From Saccharina japonica (Eukaryota; Sar; Phaeophyceae; Laminariales; Laminariaceae): a stretch of 64,000 bases of DNA. The stretch lies in the NCBI GenBank assembly GCA_008828725.1, contig MEHQ01003767.1, positions 78,790-142,789 on the forward strand, given 5' to 3'. Position numbers and translations under genes: made by a program. Shown in pieces: positions 43,594-55,809 of the stretch. Within the stretch, counting starts at the first letter, position 1. Every line of letters starts with the position of its first letter. The notes below the pieces were generated by a model. It saw only the letters and a list, made by a program, of their open reading frames with translations. It made no database searches and was not told the DNA's origin.

Positions 43594-45660
43594 CTAACTG
43601 ATTGGACATGCGCACGTTCGGCGTTCGAACTCTGCGGCGTGTACTCTTCTTACTGGTGGGCATTGACGCCGACGAAACGTGCTCGGCAACGGTGTTAGAA
43701 CGTTTCCGGTTTCGTTTTCGTATCTTCCCCTTGTTGCGTGAGTCATTAATCCCGGTAAGGTCGACATTAATCTCTTCCCCGCCTTCACCCTCTTCCTCGC
43801 TTTCGGAAAGATTCCCTCTACGAGATCAATTTCATCGCTGTCGACATCTACAACGCGCATACCCGATTACTCTTTCCCTTCCTCGTCGTCACTCCCCTGA
43901 CGCTCTTTAACTGTTCCTGCCCCTTCCTCACTCTCACTGCCACTGCTGCTGCCGGTCTCTTCCAAACCGCGTGTTTTCGCTGTAACCACCCCCTCCCCCA
44001 CCCTCTACCTTCCTGTCTCCCCTCCTCGCTGCCATTCCCTCATCATTGTCCCCCTTGCCACGTCCAGGGCGACCGTCCCGGTCGATATCTCTGTTGCTCA
44101 CTGCCTGCGGTGGCGCCAGTAGCTCACGTTGAAGCATTCTTGAAAGCGAAGTAGACCCACCCAGTAGCACCCACAAAACCTATGCTGCGGCCTCGCCAAC
44201 AACAACATACTTCCCGAGTGGAAGCCTCATACTGAGCGTCGTGCCAGTTTGATCGACTAACACCCTGCAGCTGTAATCTTGGCGCGTCCGTACCTGTGCC
44301 CGTCGTGTGATGAAACGCTTCATCAATTCCAACACCCCGGCACATCATGATGTTCTGCTTCACGATTGATGCATCGAGAGCCGGAGGAGGTGAGCAGATA
44401 AAAGCACAACCCGGTGGGTCTTCCAGAAGCAGTGTTGTTTAATCAGCGCCGAGGTCATAATCATCGTCAAGCCTGGCTACGTCGTCCGATCCACGAAGTC
44501 GCTCGGTGTTGTCACCCTCCGTGTCGTCCTCGCCACCCTCGCCGCTCGACCCTTCGGGATGGTCTTCGTCCGCTGAAGTAATCGACTGCAAGTCATCGGC
44601 GCCAGTGAACGTGTACGGCCCGTCCAGGCCTTCGAGGTTCATGAGGGTATCGTCGGTACCGTCTGCTGTCATCACAAGCCCAGCCTTTTCAAGCAGGCGT
44701 ATACGTTGCGGCTGATCCGAACCAACGTTGTCGACGGCCTCGTCCACCCAGTGCGTCAGCAAAACCCCACGGTCGGAGGCAGACCGCTTGTTGGTGTCCC
44801 ACGTGTCCACGTTGTCATCCTTCTCGAACCATGCCTCGAGAGCCTTACCCACACCCAACTGGACCAGCCGCCCATTTCCTGCATCGAACGGCTGCACCTC
44901 ATCCGTGTACCCCAAAGGCAGCAACCAAAGCAGAGTGTTGCATCCCTCTCGGAGTTTTCTCCAGAACGTTTCTGTCGTCTACCCGTGCAGACTGTCCGCA
45001 AAAAGGATGGACTTCTCCGTGGGCTTCACGCCAGAACCGCCTGTGGTGGCGGCCTTGATCGTTTTGGTCAACCAACCGGTTGCAGTAGTCGCACGTGCTT
45101 GGGTTCTGCCAACTTCCGACGGTGTGGGACTCGCCGAAGGCTGCGGCCCTGGCATGGATGCAGTTGTCGAGCGCTCGCGTCCGAGCGCAATGGTCGAATT
45201 AAACGAAGAAGCTCCCCGGGCTCGCTGTTGTACTCCTCTTCGTTGAGGGGGCAGTCACATCGTAGACCCAACAGCGTGTCAAGGAGGGAAAACGTTTCTG
45301 CAGAAACACCGCCTTCGCGCGCGGCTCTCTTTAGCTCATCGAACAGCTGCGTATTCAAGGCTCTCCTTGTGCCTCATTTCACCCAATGTGGAGAGCGATA
45401 TTAGTCTGACCGCGAACGCCATTTGCAAACTGAGGGCCGCACGATCTGTGTGATGGGTCTGCTGGAGTACTACCGGCTGCTCTTCCCCTCTCTCCTCTCT
45501 CTCCCCCCTGCGGGGATGGTTTAGAACATGTACCCAGTGCACTTGTTTCAGGTGTCCGCGTCGACAAAAACGTTTGTGTGGGGTGAAACAACTTGGAAAA
45601 TATGAAACGGCCAAGAACAAAATGCGTTAAACAAACGACAAAATCTACGAGTACACACTG
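43594..45660 (-). mobile_element. Decayed pogo/Tigger-like DNA transposon, copy 2
   Basis: This is the sister of 1072-4070 without the two MITE insertions and without the internal tandem duplication, so it is closer to the original structure. Minus strand: transposase from about 45423 to 44439, then a region around 43860-43594. No clear terminal inverted repeats were found. Confidence 0.65.
44439..45423 (-). pseudogene. Broken pogo-like (DDE_1) transposase
   Basis: It starts with MAFAVRLISLSTLGEM at 45423. After a frameshift it continues as TQLFDELKRAAREGGVSAE (from about 45354) and later, from 44924, as a 161-residue open frame. That C-terminal part contains TDEVQPFDAGNGRLVQLGVG, where the D of QPFD corresponds to the third catalytic acid of pogo-type transposases. 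It then has SASDRGVLLTHWVDEAVDN, AGLVMTADGTDDTLMNLEGL and an Asp/Glu-rich tail. The middle, where the first two catalytic Asp should be, is frameshifted. Confidence 0.65.
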
Positions 45661-45946
45661 CTGGAACGGGTCAAAATTGACTAGACACTAGACTATGTTC
45701 GCTGAAAACCTGAAAGATGTTACTTGCGAACACCAGGGGCCATGGGCAGGCGGCAGGGTTCCCCGAAGGCGTCGGGGATTCGCCCCAGGGGGGTAATAGG
45801 CCTTTCTTATTTTGCAGCGGAAACCCAGCCTCGGGTCTTTCTTATTATTTGGAAAATGTCAGCCTGGCTTGCTTATTAGCCTGTTTCTTGTTAGGTGTCC
45901 TGTACTGTATATACGTGAATGTGATCGTAGTCAATTGTTCTGTGAC
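45661..45946. other. Spacer between the pogo-like copy and the hAT-like element
   Basis: No gene is seen in this stretch. Confidence 0.4.
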
Positions 45947-46499
45947 TAGAGATGGGCACCGGTGAAATAGTAATAAATAGTTTCACTTTACTTAAAAAAA
46001 AAGTGATTGTAGTCTGAAAACGAAACACACTGAACTTAGTGTTGAATTTTTTATATTGAAACTAGTGTGGATATTTCGACTTGCCTTTAGTTTAGTTAGA
46101 TCGGGCGCAGGAAAGCTCTCCGAAATACGCTGATCTGCAAGGCATAAGAAAAAAAGACAGGAAGCAAGTATTCGCGAAGAAAGCCATATGAATAGTATAT
46201 AGTACCTGTGAACCGGCAATGTCTTCTTCACAATATTGTTTTTACCCTTGAAACCACGTCACCCCGTTCGCTGTGGTTGTGGCTCAAAATCCGCATATAA
46301 ACAGCACGTTTTTCACCCAATCAAGGCGTCCGGTTCATTCAATGGTTTAGAGGCGTTTCACGTTTCCATCCGGTTTAAATCGATTTTCCGAAAACCGGAT
46401 ATAACCGGTTGAAACAAAACGGTTTTTTCCGTTTTTTTTGTTTTGATAGTAACGCCTCGTTATCCGTTCTTTTTGTTTGCCTCCCGTTGCCCACCTCTA
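45947..46499. mobile_element. Non-autonomous hAT-like element (candidate)
   Basis: The ends are TAGAGATGGGCA and the inverted TGCCCACCTCTA, a terminal form common in hAT elements. Internal ACCGG/CCGGT and AACCGGTT motifs (46375-46415) are also frequent subterminal features in that group. The flanking 8-mers match only partly, so the target duplication is uncertain. No transposase is present in its 553 bp. Confidence 0.5.
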
Positions 46500-46869
46500 T
46501 TCGGTACCTTATCTCCGTCCTTCGGTTATTACCCTCCGCACACTGCTCGTATGTGTTGTTATTAATAGTATCACAGGAGAAAATTGGTCAACATTGCTAT
46601 TCACAGCAGTCACTAGGTATTCAATGAGACGGGACGAAGTACACATATAGTCCGGACAGCGAGGGGTGACGTACCAAAAATACAAACATATACTGTTGAT
46701 TCAACCTCGGGCGCATGACGGGCCCTTACACAGGCGAAAAGGGTCGAGGTGCTGGAGCGCTCCTCAATGTAGGCATACACCACGTAGTTCAGTATATACA
46801 AATTACCGGACCTCGAAGCAGAAGCGGCGCGAAGTCAAGTAAACACGGGACCTTACGGACAGTAGAAGG
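46500..46869. other. Spacer before E2
   Basis: No gene is seen. It ends with GAAGG (46865-46869), the left target-site copy of E2. Confidence 0.5.
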
Positions 46870-47273
46870 TGTTTGTATATGCTTGCTGCATAACGTGTTC
46901 TGCATAACCACGCGGCGTGCCCCTATGACGTGGGTCGAGGAGGAAATAAAAAATACTCGTACACCAAATACCAAACACACACCAGATGAGTCAATACCGT
47001 TCTTGTCAGAGGTCACACCACATAAACCACGCACAAGAGGGAAGCCGCACCAACGTTGTCACCGGCTGCACCACTCACATATAGACAGGCAGTATCGTTG
47101 TATCAAAGCCCGGGTCGTATATTAATATCGGCGACTGATCCCGTAGGACCAGCTTCATCCCTCCAGGCACGAGGCATATTAGAAATGCCCCGACACATAA
47201 TACAAAACCCCACAATACATGAAACCCCCAAATATATCCGCCGACCGTATCAAGCTACCGCATACCACGAACA
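46870..47273 (-). repeat. E2 3' LTR
   Basis: In plus reading it runs TGTTTGTATATGC ... CATACCACGAACA. It is followed by CCCCCCTATT, the complement of the polypurine tract. Confidence 0.9.
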
Positions 47274-48020
47274 GCCCCCCTATTCGGTGTGCGATACGAT
47301 AGGCCCCGAATATCTTATCACCAATTGCCAGGTAAAACGGCAAATCCCAAATTCCACAAATGAATCATTGTTAAGGTAAAACGGCAAGTCCCAAATTCCA
47401 CAAAAGAATCATTGCCAAGGCAAAACGGCAACCCCAAATTCCATCCTCCATCGTTGCCAAGGACGGCAATCCCGATACCGAATCCCTCAGTCTCGATTCC
47501 AGTATATACCTCCTAAAATATATCAAGACAGTAACTACGAGAAGGGGAAAATCCAACAAACGTGAGTATGCTGGTAAAACCTTCAAACAAAATCAATAGC
47601 ACCGTATTCACATAGATACTGTACCACCCGATAACATCGGCCCCCCTGTTGTGTACTCTGTAAGAGCACAACAACAGAACATCTCTGATATAAAACATCT
47701 CAAATCAAATCATAGCAGCCCCCCTGCTATCAATAGGTGTTCACCCCAGGAGTATGCAAAAGTCAACAACGTACGTACTGCATCTGAATTTAAAGTACTA
47801 TGGACACTAGAAATTTTGGGTACTAGAAATTTTGGATCCCCTGTACTTTGTGCATCCTTAACCAATAGCGAACGGGTACGGCTCGATTCATCAAGACCAT
47901 CGGCATACCCTATTTGCGTGTTAACATTACTCGACGCATGAGTGCATCCCAATACTTTCTCCAATTCCCTATAAATAACTTTTCTCCGTTCTCATCTCAC
48001 CCAATACCCCAAAATACCCG
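47274..48020 (-). repeat. E2 3' region with tandem GTAAAACGGCA repeats
   Basis: It matches E1 9620-10293 in reverse complement, including the conserved frame LLLCSYRVHNRGADVIG (47698-47513) and the ~50-bp tandem array (47320-47490). No known domain is recognised in the conserved frame. Confidence 0.7.
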
Positions 48021-48830
48021 AACGTCTTCGCGCGGTACAGGCCGTCAAACTCAGTGTCCATAGCGTGAAACCACACGTCTCCGTGTCCATCCTCGCACGC
48101 TTCGCGATACGAGTCGGGCGTTACCAACTCACTCGCAGGGCATGAAGGCAGTTCAGGGGCGGGTATGTGCGGCGGAGCCTGGTCGGCAATGAATATGGCG
48201 ATATTCTCCCGAGCAGCTAGCATCGAAACGAAGCCATGCTGCGTACCCATGCCCCGCTGCTGCCGCGACGCCGACCGCGTCACCGCCGGCGTCACCGTGG
48301 TTGCTGCTGCTGTTGCACCGGCACCTCCGACACAGGGGGCGAAGGTGCGGACGAGGAGTCTGGCGATGCAACGGTTGCGGGCGGCGCAGGGGAAAGAGAC
48401 ACGGGCAAAGACTCCGGCGATGTAACAGTCGCTGGTGTCGGCTCCTGCTGTTGCGGTACGACGCAGCAGGCAGGGGCGTAGGCGAAAGCTCTGGCGTTAC
48501 ACGAGTCGATGACGTCGACGGCTGGTACCACACATCGAAGCCCCACGGCGCTTGCGGTGGCTGAGCTGGGTCACCGACAGCCCCCCCCTTGGCCGGCGAC
48601 GGAGACCCGGCTATCGCGGTCCCTCCATCGAACGGCGCGCGCCGAAAGCCCCACGTCACATCGGTCGAGTAGCTCGCGATGCCGGATGGCGACAACATGA
48701 TCTTGCTGCAATCCGAGGCGTGGTCGTTGCCGGAGTTCAGGTAGAAGCATCGCTCGCCCTTCGGCTCTGACTTAGCCACCCGCTTGGCCTTGTGGCGTCC
48801 CGGCATCATGAACGGAAGCACCGGGCCCAA
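47969..48830 (-). pseudogene. E2 Pro/Ser-rich linker and start of reverse transcriptase
   Basis: The minus-strand frames contain the linker between integrase and RT (VTSPESLPVSLSPAPPATVA) and the RT start (TPDSYREACEDGHGDVWFHA, then MDTEFDGLYRAKTFG). After that block the sequence jumps to the 3' region. The same linker and RT start exist, inverted, in E1. Confidence 0.8.
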
Positions 48831-49556
48831 TTAAGGCCTCCCGTGGAACTTCTCGAACGAGCACATCATGTCGGGCTTTTCATCCACCCGCGCCATGAGG
48901 TTGAGCGCGTCGCACATCCACGTCCACGCTTCCGGCCACGTGCGATCGTAGTTGAGCACCTTGGCCGGAAACTCCACACCATCGAACATGGTCTGGAACT
49001 CCAAGAATGCGGCCTGACCTCCTTCGGCAACAAGACCTAGCTTCCGCTCCACCCGCCCGTTGGGCTTCGGACCGTCGACGGACGTTAACTCGCGGCGGAT
49101 GTTGTTCTCGGCCATCAGCCTTTGGAACTCAGTGTTAGTGAATTCGGTGACGTTGTCCGCGCGAAAGCATTGAGGTTTCCCGTAGGCATTTACGGCCGCC
49201 AGGAAAGTGCGGAAACCGAGGGTGACGGTTGCCGCACTCTTGTCCGGCAGAAATACCGGCCAGCCCATGGTGGTGGCGTCGTCGACGATGATCAAACAGA
49301 TCCGATGACGTCGGCATAGGTCCTGCGAGGTCGGCGACAGGCACTGCATCCGCTTCTCAGCACGGCACGATGTAGATTTTGCAATGGCTTTGCGGATCCC
49401 CTTCCCCCCCGCGCATCCATCGTAATACCCCAACCGTCCCGTCACCTTGATGCCCACTTGACGAGCAGTCTCACGTAAGACGGCATCGTGGGCGTGGCCA
49501 AGAGAACAGTCCAGGTCATTGACGTCGATCCATCTTAGCCCACCAGGCCTCAGCAC
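48831..49556 (-). pseudogene. E2 integrase
   Basis: An open minus-strand frame of 241 residues. It begins with a pre-integrase-like block, and the integrase core follows: ICLIIVDDATTMGWPVFLPD (strand after the first catalytic Asp), FRADNVTEFTNTEFQRLM (second Asp) and KPNGRVERKLGLVAEGG (catalytic Glu, D-35-E type spacing). The block with the first Asp (normally DLAGP) is readable only in another frame (VPVADLAGPM at about 49340), so two small frameshifts surround it. The enzyme is therefore broken at one catalytic position. Confidence 0.85.
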
Positions 49557-50026
49557 TGCAGCAGCAAGAGAGGGGGGGTCTGGTGCCGCTCTACACGAGT
49601 GGCCTCGTCGTAGTTGCCGAACTTCTCCTTGCGGAAAAACACGCGTCCGTTGAGCATGTGCGCCCCTTTGTGGTCAAGGGTAATTACGTGCTCCTCTTGG
49701 ATCACGTTGAAAGAGCACAGGTCGAAACGGACCCCAGGCACATACGCCACATTCCTAAGAGTCACGCCTACGTCCTCAGCACAGTGCATCACTAGATCGA
49801 CACAACCGGAAAACTCTACCTCCATCCTCTTTCTATCACCTATGATCAGAAACTTCTCATCGGGGGTGGAGGGTCTTTTGTTGTAAACCAATGCACTATC
49901 ACCAGTGCAGTGGATTGACGCAGCACCATCTCCAATCATAATCGTACTCCCAGGCCGTGTTGGCCTCACAAGACCACCACCAACAGAAAGAGCATGCCAC
50001 TTGCCTAAAGACATCAAATGCGCCAC
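49550..50026 (-). pseudogene. E2 protease and pre-integrase region
   Basis: The minus-strand frame carries GSTIMIGDGAASIHCTGDSA, where DGA stands at the Asp-Ser/Thr-Gly position of copia proteases. It continues through FLIIGDRKRMEVEFSGCVDL and NVAYVPGVRFDLCSFNVIQE to FRKEKFGNY. The Gly in place of Ser/Thr is unusual; E1 has DSA. The frame ends just before the integrase frame. Confidence 0.8.
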
Positions 50027-50049
50027 GAAGAGGGTGGGCCACTTGACCT

Positions 50050-52160
50050 GCTTCTTGCCGCTGGACGTCGCTTGACTTTCTATAGTCGTGGAAAGTGGTC
50101 CGCCCTCGTAACCTCACCCGGCTCCTCCACTTCCCGGCTCTGGTTGACCTTGAACTCCGCCGCCCACACCGCTCCCGTTCCAGTATGATGCGCCCCCGCC
50201 CATACCGCCCCCGTCCCAGTACGGTTCGCCGCCGCTCACACCGCCCCCGCCCCATTGTGGTTCGCCGCCGCCCACACCGCCCCCGCCCCATTTTGGTTCG
50301 CCGCCGCCCACACCGCCCCCGCCCCATTTCGGTTCGCCGCCGCCCACACCGCCCCCGTCCCATTGCTGTACGCCTCCGCTCACATCGCCCCCGTCCAATT
50401 CGTCGCCGTGAATTACGAAGCCAGTTTGTTGCTGAGGCCAAGCTCCCGGTGGGGGTGGGGCACTGCTGCAGTGCTCCTGAGGGGCCGGAAGGTCATAAGG
50501 AGGGGCGGCGACAATGTTTGCATGCATACGGGTGGGCGGGGCAGTACGACACTGCCTGGCCATGTGAATGTAGGCTCCACAAGTACCGCACGTTCCTGCG
50601 AAAGCATTCGGCGCTGTGCAAATCGCGGACTTGTACCCGAGGGCACCACACTTATCGCACTTTTACACGTCCCCCATGGACGCTCCTGGAGGCGGAGACG
50701 ACTCCGGCTGATACCACCCACTTCCGGTGTTGCCAACCCAACCAGTGCCCCCCGGCCCCCGCTGTTGCTGGCGGTGCTGCTGCGGCTGGGGTGAGTACTG
50801 CTGCTGTTGCGCACCCCCCAACTTCCGCTGCTGCTGCTGCTGCTGCTGCTGTTTTTGCTGCGGCTGCGCGGTGCCACCGTGCTGCCGCTGCTGCTGCTGC
50901 TGCTGTGGCCCGGCGCCTCCATACTGCCGCTGCTTCTGCTGCTGCTGTTGTCCATACGACCGCTGCTGCTGCTGCTGTGGCCCGCCTCCATACGGCCGCT
51001 GCTGCTGCTGCTGCTGCTGTGGCCCTGCACCTCCATACTGCCGCTGCTGCTGCTGCTGCTGCTATGGCCCTGCGCCTCCATACGGCTGCTGCTGCTGCTG
51101 CTGCTGTGGCCCGGCGCCTCCAAATCTGCCCTGGAAACCCCCACCAACGGCGAGGGCGTGGGGATCCACCAACGGCGCTGCAGCCATCGGCACGACCACC
51201 GCTAACTTCCGCTCCTCCAACTCCTTCGTCTTGCGGTTAGCGTGGGAGGTGCGGACGATTTCCTCTATCTCCGATCGCGTGATACCGGGCCGAAGCAGAC
51301 TGGTGCGCTGCTCCACGTCGTAAAACTCGGACGGAAGACGACGGGCGAGTATGCGAGTAACCTTGCGGTCCGACTTGCGAATGCCCAATGCGGACAGCAC
51401 ATTGAGTTACCCCTCGGCACGGGCGAAGAAGAGCTTGGGGTCCTCATCCCCCTGCATTCCAATATTCTCGAACTCTTTTTCGAGTTGGTCCCTCTCGGCA
51501 TCACCCTGCGGCTGATACCAAGCCATCACCGCCTTCCACGCTCCCTCCACCGACCCAGCGGCATGCATACGTTCCTCAACAGGCTGTCCTTGCATAGCTT
51601 CCATGAGAAACTCCCATGCCTTCTCACATTTCTCGACTTTCTGCTGCCCATGGAGATAGATGGACCGGTTTCGCTCCTCCATTCCTTCCAACCTCCGGCT
51701 ATACGAATGGGGTCGCTCGTGGGCTCAAGCGCCTCGATCAGACCCCGCGGCGACAAGAAATTTTGGAACCTGTGTGACCACAGGTGCAGCTGGCTACGCC
51801 CATCGAACTTGGGTACTCGCATGCTATTTTGTGAAGGCAAGATGAGCACCGGGGGGTCTGGTGACGGTAGCCTGGCTCCGGCACAGGCTGCCCAACACCT
51901 GCCTGCTGCATGGGCCGCCCGCTCCGCCAAGCGGTACCTCCCTGAGCCGCTGGCTCGTCGGATATCCTCAACGCTCTCTCCGCCGACAACGCCGCGTCTC
52001 GCTCAACCAACGTCGCGTCCCGCGCGTCCCGCTCAGCCAACCTTGCCGTCAACGTTGCGTCTCGCTCAGCCAACGTTGCCGCCAGCGTCGCGTCTCGCTC
52101 GGTCAAATTAAGAGACCCTTCCGCAAGCTGCTGTCGAAGCAGCTCGGCCTCCTCTGCCAT
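50050..52160 (-). pseudogene. E2 gag with Gln-rich repeats and zinc knuckles
   Basis: It starts at 52160 with the LAERDATL repeat segment. It shifts frame at about 51850 and 51690, and has an in-frame stop after FFARAEG (51407-51409). The C-terminal half has CAG/CTG-rich blocks (50.8-51.1 kb), a CCHC zinc knuckle CGTCGAYIHMARQC, and just before it a defective one with Tyr for His (CDKCGALGYKSAIC). A Gly/Trp repeat (GGGEPKWGGGGV units, 50.15-50.40 kb) follows. The zinc knuckles bind element RNA in the family. Confidence 0.85.
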
Positions 52161-52208
52161 AACAACAACCCTTCAGCAAGCTCCGGGCCTAGTAACCCAC
52201 GATAATTG

Positions 52209-52614
52209 TGTTTGTATATGCTTGCTGTATAACGTGTTCTGTATAATCACGCGGCGTGCCCCTATGACGTGGGTCGAGGAGGAAAGATAAAATACTCGTA
52301 CACCAAATACCAAACACACACCAGATGAGCCAATACCGTTCTTGTCAGAGGTCACACCACATAAACCACACACAGGAGGGAAGCCGCACCAACGTTGTCA
52401 CCGGCTGCACCACTCACATATAGACAGGAAGTATCGTTGTATCAAAGCCCGGGTCGAATCATTAAAATCGGCGACTGATCCCGTTGGACCAGCTTCATCC
52501 CTCCAGGCACGAGGCATATTAAATAAGGCCCCGACACATAATACAAAACCCCACAATACATGAAACCCCCAAATATATCCGCCGACCGTATCAAGCTACC
52601 GCATACCACGAACA
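52209..52614 (-). repeat. E2 5' LTR
   Basis: In plus reading it runs TGTTTGTATATGC ... CATACCACGAACA and is followed by target-site copy GAAGG. Confidence 0.9.
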
Positions 52615-52619
52615 GAAGG

Positions 52620-53869
52620 CAGGCCCGTATTTCCACCTCAATAAAGCCTCATCAAGTATATTAACTTCCTAATATATGTAACGGTATTTGTCCCTCTGTT
52701 GTATCTGTTGCAAGCACAGTCAATATCTTCCCTTTTTTGCTATCGATAGTGTGCGACACCACACATCCGCAGTATGCATGCTGAACAGTTGGATAGCCCC
52801 ATCAACTAATATCATCCCTGCATGGTGAACAATATGACAAAAAAAAGCATCACAATATCATAGCATGGTTACACCTCATAGCCGTCCTGAAAACCACAAA
52901 TCATCATCTCCAAGCAATATCACACATTCCGAATTCACGTACCGAATTTGGACAACAATGTCCTAAAACCTCAAGCAAATTCAAAGTACCGAATTTCAGA
53001 AGTTGAAGCAAACTCATTCAAATTGAAATACTTGAAATCTAAACCATACTGGCTCAAACTTCAACAATCTTCCCAAAACACTCAGCTGCGGTAACAAGGG
53101 ACATCTGTCTGCGTTAATCAAACAGTCATCTGTTCGGTGTAAATAGGTCCACACAAGTTTACCGCAGTAGTACTAAAAACCTCAAGCAAATTCAAAGTAC
53201 CGAATTCAATAAATTCGAGCAGTAAACAGTTTTTTGTTTTCAAAACCAAAACTTTACTCACTATTTTAATCAGTAAACAGGCAGAACTTTCGATGATCGG
53301 AAACCATCAATAAAAAACCCAATCCAACCTGTACCCCACAAACCCAATCAAAATCCTCCATTCTCAAATCCTCGTCCAATCATTCAATCAACCAAGCAAT
53401 GTACTACGTGCGTACCAGGGAGCATACCCACTGCGAAGTGTCAAAAGGAAGTCTCAGTAATTTCAAGTCAATCTCGACGAAGTGAGCAACACAATGAGAT
53501 GCTATTCATGTAACACCTCGGGAATTGTCCAGGAAACGTCCTACTAGCCTTGTACACCCTGTTCCCAGCCTCGGGACATTTTCAATATAATCTCACCATC
53601 CCCCTTTCCATACGCAAACGTAATCTATCCGACCGCGTGCCATGGATTCAGGCTTGCAGCAGTAGTTAACCGACCAATAAGTCGAGAGTTCGCGGCAAGA
53701 CAAATACGCATTGAGGTATTAATAACGACTCGAAAGCCGTGATCAGACAAGTGTCAGAACATTTCATTCTTCGCCAACAAGGAACACAGTCACTGCTGTA
53801 TGATTACGTGTTTAAAGCACCTACCCCGCTTATACCCCTCCTACGTTAAGTACGTACATAACATGCTTG
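52620..53869. other. A/T-rich region without a supported gene
   Basis: No open frame of note. The stretch AAACCTCAAGCAAATTCAAA followed by GTACCGAATT occurs at about 52966 and 53180, a direct repeat 211 bp apart. The style resembles the A-rich 3' tails of copia relics at 12.5 kb, so an old relic is possible. Confidence 0.4.
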
Positions 53870-55140
53870 CTACATAAATAACCCCATTGCTATATATCAT
53901 TCTTCGTAAACCATCCCGCCGATCACCAAGGCTCAGCTTCTCTGGCGCCGGCTGTGTCTAGTTGTTTGATTAGGTTGGCAGCACGCCTAACACCTCGGAG
54001 AGCCATTTCATTCTACGATAAATGTTTTTACAAAATCATGACATTGGCCCCGGGGAAAACAAACACGACAGGTAGTCGGGTACACGGTTCAACGGCTTCA
54101 AACAGGTACTCGTATCCCGTACCAACTACCCAGCGAGGCAGCAGTGGGGCTGACGAATTGGCCACTTAAATTCTGGAGCAACAAGTGACAAATAGTATCC
54201 ACGATTCAGCCTTTGATTACATCGAAGTAGTTGACACGTCGTCAGGCCTGCCTTCAAAAAGCGGAGTACATGTATCGTTCTGTCGTGTTCGCCTGGCCCT
54301 AGCAAGTACCACATCATTCTTAATTATGACATTGCATGAGTACTGGCACCAATATTATTTCTTTCACGCATTAATATGGTGTGTACTGCAGTGGATCGTT
54401 ATCCATTTTGACATAGGGGAGTGAGTGGGGTCGTTTTCATTACGTGTCGTGTTCCCCTGGCATCAGCAAGACATTGTTGAGCATCTATTAAGCACTGCTG
54501 TGATGACGCATGAAATTCAGGCATGCGTCATGTCGCTTTGTGAGAGGCAGACATAAGTAGGAGAAGGTCCCTTGTATGGTAGACACCCGCCGATCCAGGC
54601 GCACATGAACGGGCAATATCATATTATTTGACCCAGATATATTAACGGTACATGAGCCGTATTCTTAGCATCACATGCTCCATGCACACACGATGAGTGG
54701 TACCAGTACGCCACAGGCTCTATCATACGTTCTGGTACACAAGAGTTTCGTATCAATACATCCCGAACTTACCCGGGCAGGCGAGTCACTCAATTGATGC
54801 GAAATCTTGGACAGGACACCAAACAAAGCCGGTAACCTCTCGCTGAACTCAATAAAGCCCCAAACCTCCGTACATCAGTATCAACCACCGCAGCATACAC
54901 CTAACACCCGCCTTTGGCGAAATATATCGCAAATATCCCGATCAAAGTCGCCAAATGCAAGGTAAAAGTGGCACACCACAAAATACCATCATACATATCT
55001 GCCAACAATCCCAAATTTCGTCGCAAATCGTTGCCAACGTAAAACGGCGACCTTACGTAACACAAAATGTCTTGATCTCAGTTTCACTCTGGATCTCCTA
55101 AATTAGTCGACATATGCAGTAAATACGGGAAGGGCAAAAT

Positions 55141-55401
55141 TCAACACACTACGTAGAGCATGCTGATAAAACCTTCAAACAAAATCTGCAACACTGTCTT
55201 TACTTGAATATTGTTCTGTCCAATGACATCGCGCCGCCCACTGTGTACCCTGTAAGAGCAGACCAACAGGACGGCTCTGATAGCAAATACATATAGTTCA
55301 ACCTGAAGCATCCCCCACGCTAGATTCTCTGCGTGGGAGTGTGCGGAAATACAACATATTGCAATCTGTCTGTGTTCTTCACATGAAACCGTTGGTTCCA
55401 C
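55141..55401 (-). repeat. Copia 3'-region relic inside duplication copy 2
   Basis: The minus frame encodes LLVCSYRVHSGRRDVIGQN and KTVLQILFEGF, matching 15507-15295 and the 3' regions of E1 and E2. Confidence 0.65.
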
Positions 55402-55809
55402 CTGTCGACATGCAGCACACCTAGTGTCCGTACCGATTCTCCATTGTCGGGGGATACCGGGTATGTGGTCACAAAACTACGACACGGGATACAAATCTGC
55501 AATGCAGTAAACAGTGGAACATTCATAGGCTCTATGGCAGTGCCTAGTGATTCACTGTGCGGTGATTTGTGCGCAATTCAACAGTATATAGCCAAATCGT
55601 ACGACACGACAGATCAAGACCATCAGCATGCCCCACTCGTGTCTTGACGTTGCTCGACGCATGGCTACCACGAAACCCCATGTTTCGATAAAACGTGCCC
55701 CGTTCCAGCCAACCAAACATGCAAAAACAAATTTCGAATACAAATAATGTATATTGCAATGTGCAACGACCCCGTGAAGAAATCACCATGCTGCTCGGAG
55801 AACCGTGCA

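Larger units (their letters stand above)
46870..52614 (-). mobile_element. Ty1/copia LTR retrotransposon E2, deleted for RT/RNase H
   Basis: LTRs 46870-47273 and 52209-52614 (404 and 406 bp) are highly similar and bounded by TG...CA in the minus reading. A perfect 5-bp target duplication, GAAGG, flanks the element (46865-46869, 52615-52619). The polypurine tract (AATAGGGGGG, minus strand) abuts the left LTR. Minus-strand order is gag, zinc knuckles, protease, pre-integrase, integrase, linker and the first part of reverse transcriptase. About 48020 then joins directly to the 3' region, so RT core and RNase H are gone. Several frameshifts and stops add to this. It belongs to the same lineage as E1 but its LTR is clearly diverged. 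Confidence 0.92.
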
